Shown here: piece after piece, positions 61,945 to 64,000 of the stretch
How the letters are laid out: every line of letters begins with the position of its first letter
Numbering within the stretch: position 1 is the stretch's first letter
Source: Solirubrobacteraceae bacterium
GTDB lineage: Bacteria; Actinomycetota; Thermoleophilia; Solirubrobacterales; Solirubrobacteraceae
Direction of reading: 5' to 3'
DNA: 64,000 bases
Assembly (NCBI GenBank): GCA_017882405.1
Contig: JADGPO010000042.1
Coordinates: 1 to 64,000, forward strand
The notes under the pieces: generated by a model
The model's input: the letters and a program-made list of their open reading frames with translations, nothing else
Told to the model about the DNA's origin: nothing
Databases searched by the model: none
Program-made: the position numbers and the translations under genes

Positions 61945-63114
61945 GAACAGCTCGGCGGCGAGGTGATCGGGCACGTCCACCGCGCCTACCGGGGGCTCAC
62001 CGGCGAGCTGGGGCTCACCCTCGAGCCCAGCTACATAGCCGACCCGGGGGAGATCAGCTGGGCGCTTGACGACGGCGTTCAGGTCGGCGACGACGTGCCG
62101 TGGATGAGCGACGCCGAGCGGCGGGATCTGGAGCGGGTGGACGAGGCGTTCGCCCGGCTGGCCGCCGAGGTGGATCCCGACGACCCGTGGGGCCATCCGG
62201 ACGCGACGCGGCTCGATGAGCTCAGCATCGGCGACTGGCTGCGCTCGGTCGGCGCGTCGGGCGCGGTGCACCGCCGCCACGCGCTGGCGTCGCTGTCGCT
62301 TTCCTGCGACGGGCCCGAGCGGACCTCACTGCTGTCCGAGCTGCGCAAGCACGCCTGGCTGCCCGGCGAGGCGTTCTACGACCTGGCCGCCTGGGAGGGC
62401 CTACGCTGCGCCGAGGGCTCGGCCGCGGTCGTGCAGCGGATGGCAGTCGAGCTGGGCGACCGTGTGCGCCTGGAGGCGCCGGTGGCCGCGCTGTCGGTGG
62501 CCCCGAGCGGCGTCGTCGTGACGCTGGCCGGCGGCGAGACCGTGCGCGCCGAGGCGGTGATCTGTGCGATCCCGGCCGGTCCGCTGCGCGCGGTTGCGAT
62601 CACGGGGTTGAGCGAGGCGCGGCTTGAGTCACTGCGCGCTCAGCGCAACGCGCTGGCGGCCAAGGTGGTGGCCGCCTACGAGCGTCCGTTCTGGCAGGCG
62701 CGCGGGCAGAACGGTCTGGCTGAGAGCGAGTGGCTGTTCGGCTCCACCTGGCCGCAGGGGTCGGGGGTGCTCTCGCTGCTCGTGCCGCCCGAGCGCCTGT
62801 CGGCGTTCCTGGCCGCCCCGTCGGCGGCCCGCTCCCGCGCAGTACTGGACGGTCTAGTCCAGTTGTACGGGGACGAGGCGCGAGAGCCGACTGCGTTGCT
62901 GGAGCGTCATTGGGGTGCGGACCCCTTCACGCTGGGCTACATCGCCGCCTGGGCCCCCGGCGACCTGGCTCGGGTGGGGCCGTTGCACGGCACCCACGAG
63001 CCGCCGTTTTACGTGGCCGGCTCCGATCACTGGGTGGCGGGCTACATGGAGGGCGCGGTGGCCACCGGCCGCGCGGCGGCGCGCGAGGCGCTCAGGATCG
63101 GCTCACCCGCCTGA
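61945..63114 (+). pseudogene. Flavin monoamine oxidase, N-terminally truncated
   Basis: The body of a flavin amine oxidase (putrescine/other amine oxidase family) is intact from EQLGGEV (61945) to the C-terminal FAD-contacting SDHWVAGYMEGAVATGRAA: VQRMAVELGDRVRLEAPVAA, VICAIPAGPLRAVAITGLSE. The start, with the dinucleotide-binding GxGxxG motif and the GGR segment (about 50-60 residues), is gone; an in-frame stop precedes at 61927. A GTG at 61963 opens 383 residues that cannot bind FAD normally. It lies in a polyamine context, divergent from tetR. Confidence 0.72.
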
Positions 63115-63747
63115 GGGCACGGCGGCTCGCGCCTGCGCGCGCGGGCGCTCGGTGTCGGGCAGGTGCTCGCCGAGGCCCAGGTCGCGCGCCAGGGCGGAGC
63201 GCACGGATGAGCGGGCGCGCTGCAGCGGAATCGTCGAGTCTCCGATCAGGGTCCTGACGCCGAAGCCGTCGAGCAGCGCCAAGGTGCGGTCGGCCACCGC
63301 CTGCGGGTCGCAGCGCGCGAATTCTTCTGAGGCGACCCCCGCGGCGATCTCCTCGGCGAACCAGGCGTGCAGCCGGGCGTACAGCTCCTCGGCGATGGGC
63401 CGCAGCTCCGGGTGGCGGACGGCGCGCAGCCACAGCTCTACCCACAGCACCCAGTCCTCGTGGCGCTCGGGCGTGGTGGGCAGGCACTGGTCGATCATTC
63501 CGGCCAGGCGCTCGGCGTGGGTGGCGCCCTTCAGCTCGGCCTCGAGCCGCACTGCTCCGGCGTGCGCGTAGGAGTAATCCAGCGCCTCGGCGAGCAGCGA
63601 CTCGCGGCTGTCGAAGTGGTAGTGCACGAGCGAGGTGGAGACCCCAGCGTCCATGGCGATGCGGGCGATCGCCACCGCGTCGATGCCCTCCAGCGCGATC
63701 CGCCGCACGGCAGCGGCCAGGATCCGCTCGCGTGTGTCGCGCTTCAC
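63103..63747 (-). CDS. TetR-family regulator
   Basis: A 214-residue TetR repressor: helix-turn-helix RERILAAAVRRIALEGIDAV, IAMDAGVSTSLVHYHFDSRE, and a helical ligand domain. The GTG at 63747 overlaps the stop of the Rieske-type gene (GTGA). It converges with the oxidase remnant by 12 bases. Confidence 0.9.
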   Translation of the reverse strand: MKRDTRERILAAAVRRIALEGIDAVAIARIAMDAGVSTSLVHYHFDSRESLLAEALDYSYAHAGAVRLEAELKGATHAERLAGMIDQCLPTTPERHEDWVLWVELWLRAVRHPELRPIAEELYARLHAWFAEEIAAGVASEEFARCDPQAVADRTLALLDGFGVRTLIGDSTIPLQRARSSVRSALARDLGLGEHLPDTERPRAQARAAVPSGG

Positions 63748-64000
63748 GCCAGCGCCAGCGCCAGCGCCGGGGCCAGGTCGGCGCGGATCCGGTCGGCGAA
63801 CCACGCCACTCCGGCCTCGCGGCCGCCCAGCGGACCGCAGCGATAGCCCCGGGTCTGCAGCCCCTGCTGGACGTTGTCGACCAGGTCGACGTCCTCGTCG
63901 AATACGAGCGTGTTGAGCCGTTGGTTGGCCCACTGCACCAATCGCGTCCGTGGGTCGACCCCGGGAGCGCGGTAGCTGCCCCACGTGTCGCTCGTGGCGG
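63744..64000 (-). CDS. Rieske-type ring-hydroxylating oxygenase alpha subunit, C-terminal part (gene enters from the right)
   Basis: Eighty-five residues, the end of a protein whose start lies outside the window. The segment VDLVDNVQQGLQTRGYRCGP, followed by a helical HF-like ending, matches the C-terminal helix of aromatic/amine Rieske oxygenase alpha subunits. The Rieske cluster and iron site are off the window, so this is a family guess from the tail only. Confidence 0.6.
   Translation of the reverse strand, partial: ATSDTWGSYRAPGVDPRTRLVQWANQRLNTLVFDEDVDLVDNVQQGLQTRGYRCGPLGGREAGVAWFADRIRADLAPALALALA

Overview
The window is very GC-rich DNA, densely packed with genes on both strands. Many neighbouring genes overlap by four bases (ATGA or GTGA), GTG starts are common, and many proteins carry Ala/Arg/Pro-rich linkers. 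Together with an OmpR-controlled pst locus, an EgtB gene, a NYN-domain protein, two actinobacterial-style c-di-AMP riboswitches and an HxlR regulator, this points to a soil Actinomycetota, most likely a Thermoleophilia (Solirubrobacter/Conexibacter-like) organism. The lineage is inferred from gene content only. I saw no tRNA, rRNA, CRISPR array, insertion sequence or phage gene.

Region 1 (1-4.1 kb) is full of gene remnants: an M3 oligoendopeptidase with its middle missing, a cyclodeaminase-family gene, an ECF sigma factor with a small partner gene, and a znuA-znuC-znuB/zur zinc-uptake locus. In that locus only znuA is whole; znuC is joined to the tail of znuB, and zur has lost its DNA-binding half at a 24-bp tandem repeat. 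A carboxyltransferase remnant follows. Region 2 (4.1-22.2 kb) holds acetoacetyl-CoA synthetase and an HtrA protease, then a large phosphate/polyphosphate block: pit, ppk1, sixA and ppx on the minus strand, and an orphan response regulator, a receiver-less winged-helix protein, pstSCAB and phoU on the plus strand. Between them lies an extracytoplasmic thiol/metal cluster (VKOR, DsbA-like, and two lipoproteins).

Region 3 (22.2-39.5 kb) carries two tandem S51 (peptidase E-like) genes, a MprAB-like two-component system, exonuclease III, a three-domain LigD, FtsH, a NYN-domain protein, the ribosome-rescue hydrolase ArfB, a cold-shock gene with a hairpin over its ribosome-binding site, the KorAB 2-oxoacid:ferredoxin oxidoreductase, two thioredoxin-fold proteins and a rhodanese. 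Region 4 (39.5-51.6 kb) is framed by two c-di-AMP (ydaO-type) riboswitches, one before an NlpC/P60 wall hydrolase and one before an RlpA-like protein. In both, the conserved 3' core of the aptamer can pair with the start region of the gene. Between them are an acyl-CoA dehydrogenase, a zincin, a truncated egtD next to an intact egtB, a RibD_C reductase, glpX, moeA and a GGDEF-like protein.

Region 5 (51.6-64 kb) has the principal sigma factor gene, an HxlR regulator, two unrecognised proteins flanking a candidate structured RNA, an ArsA-type ATPase, and a polyamine-type module: a TetR gene overlapping potD-potB-potC-potA, a flavin monoamine oxidase that has lost its FAD-binding N-terminus, a second TetR gene and the end of a Rieske oxygenase.

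The strongest unexpected signals are the paired c-di-AMP riboswitches on cell-wall remodelling genes, Pho-box-like 11-bp units before the pst genes, the cspA leader hairpin, the candidate RNA at 54.9 kb, and six loci where a gene is cut short or its two ends are joined. That last pattern could be real genome decay or an assembly artefact; the sequence alone cannot decide.
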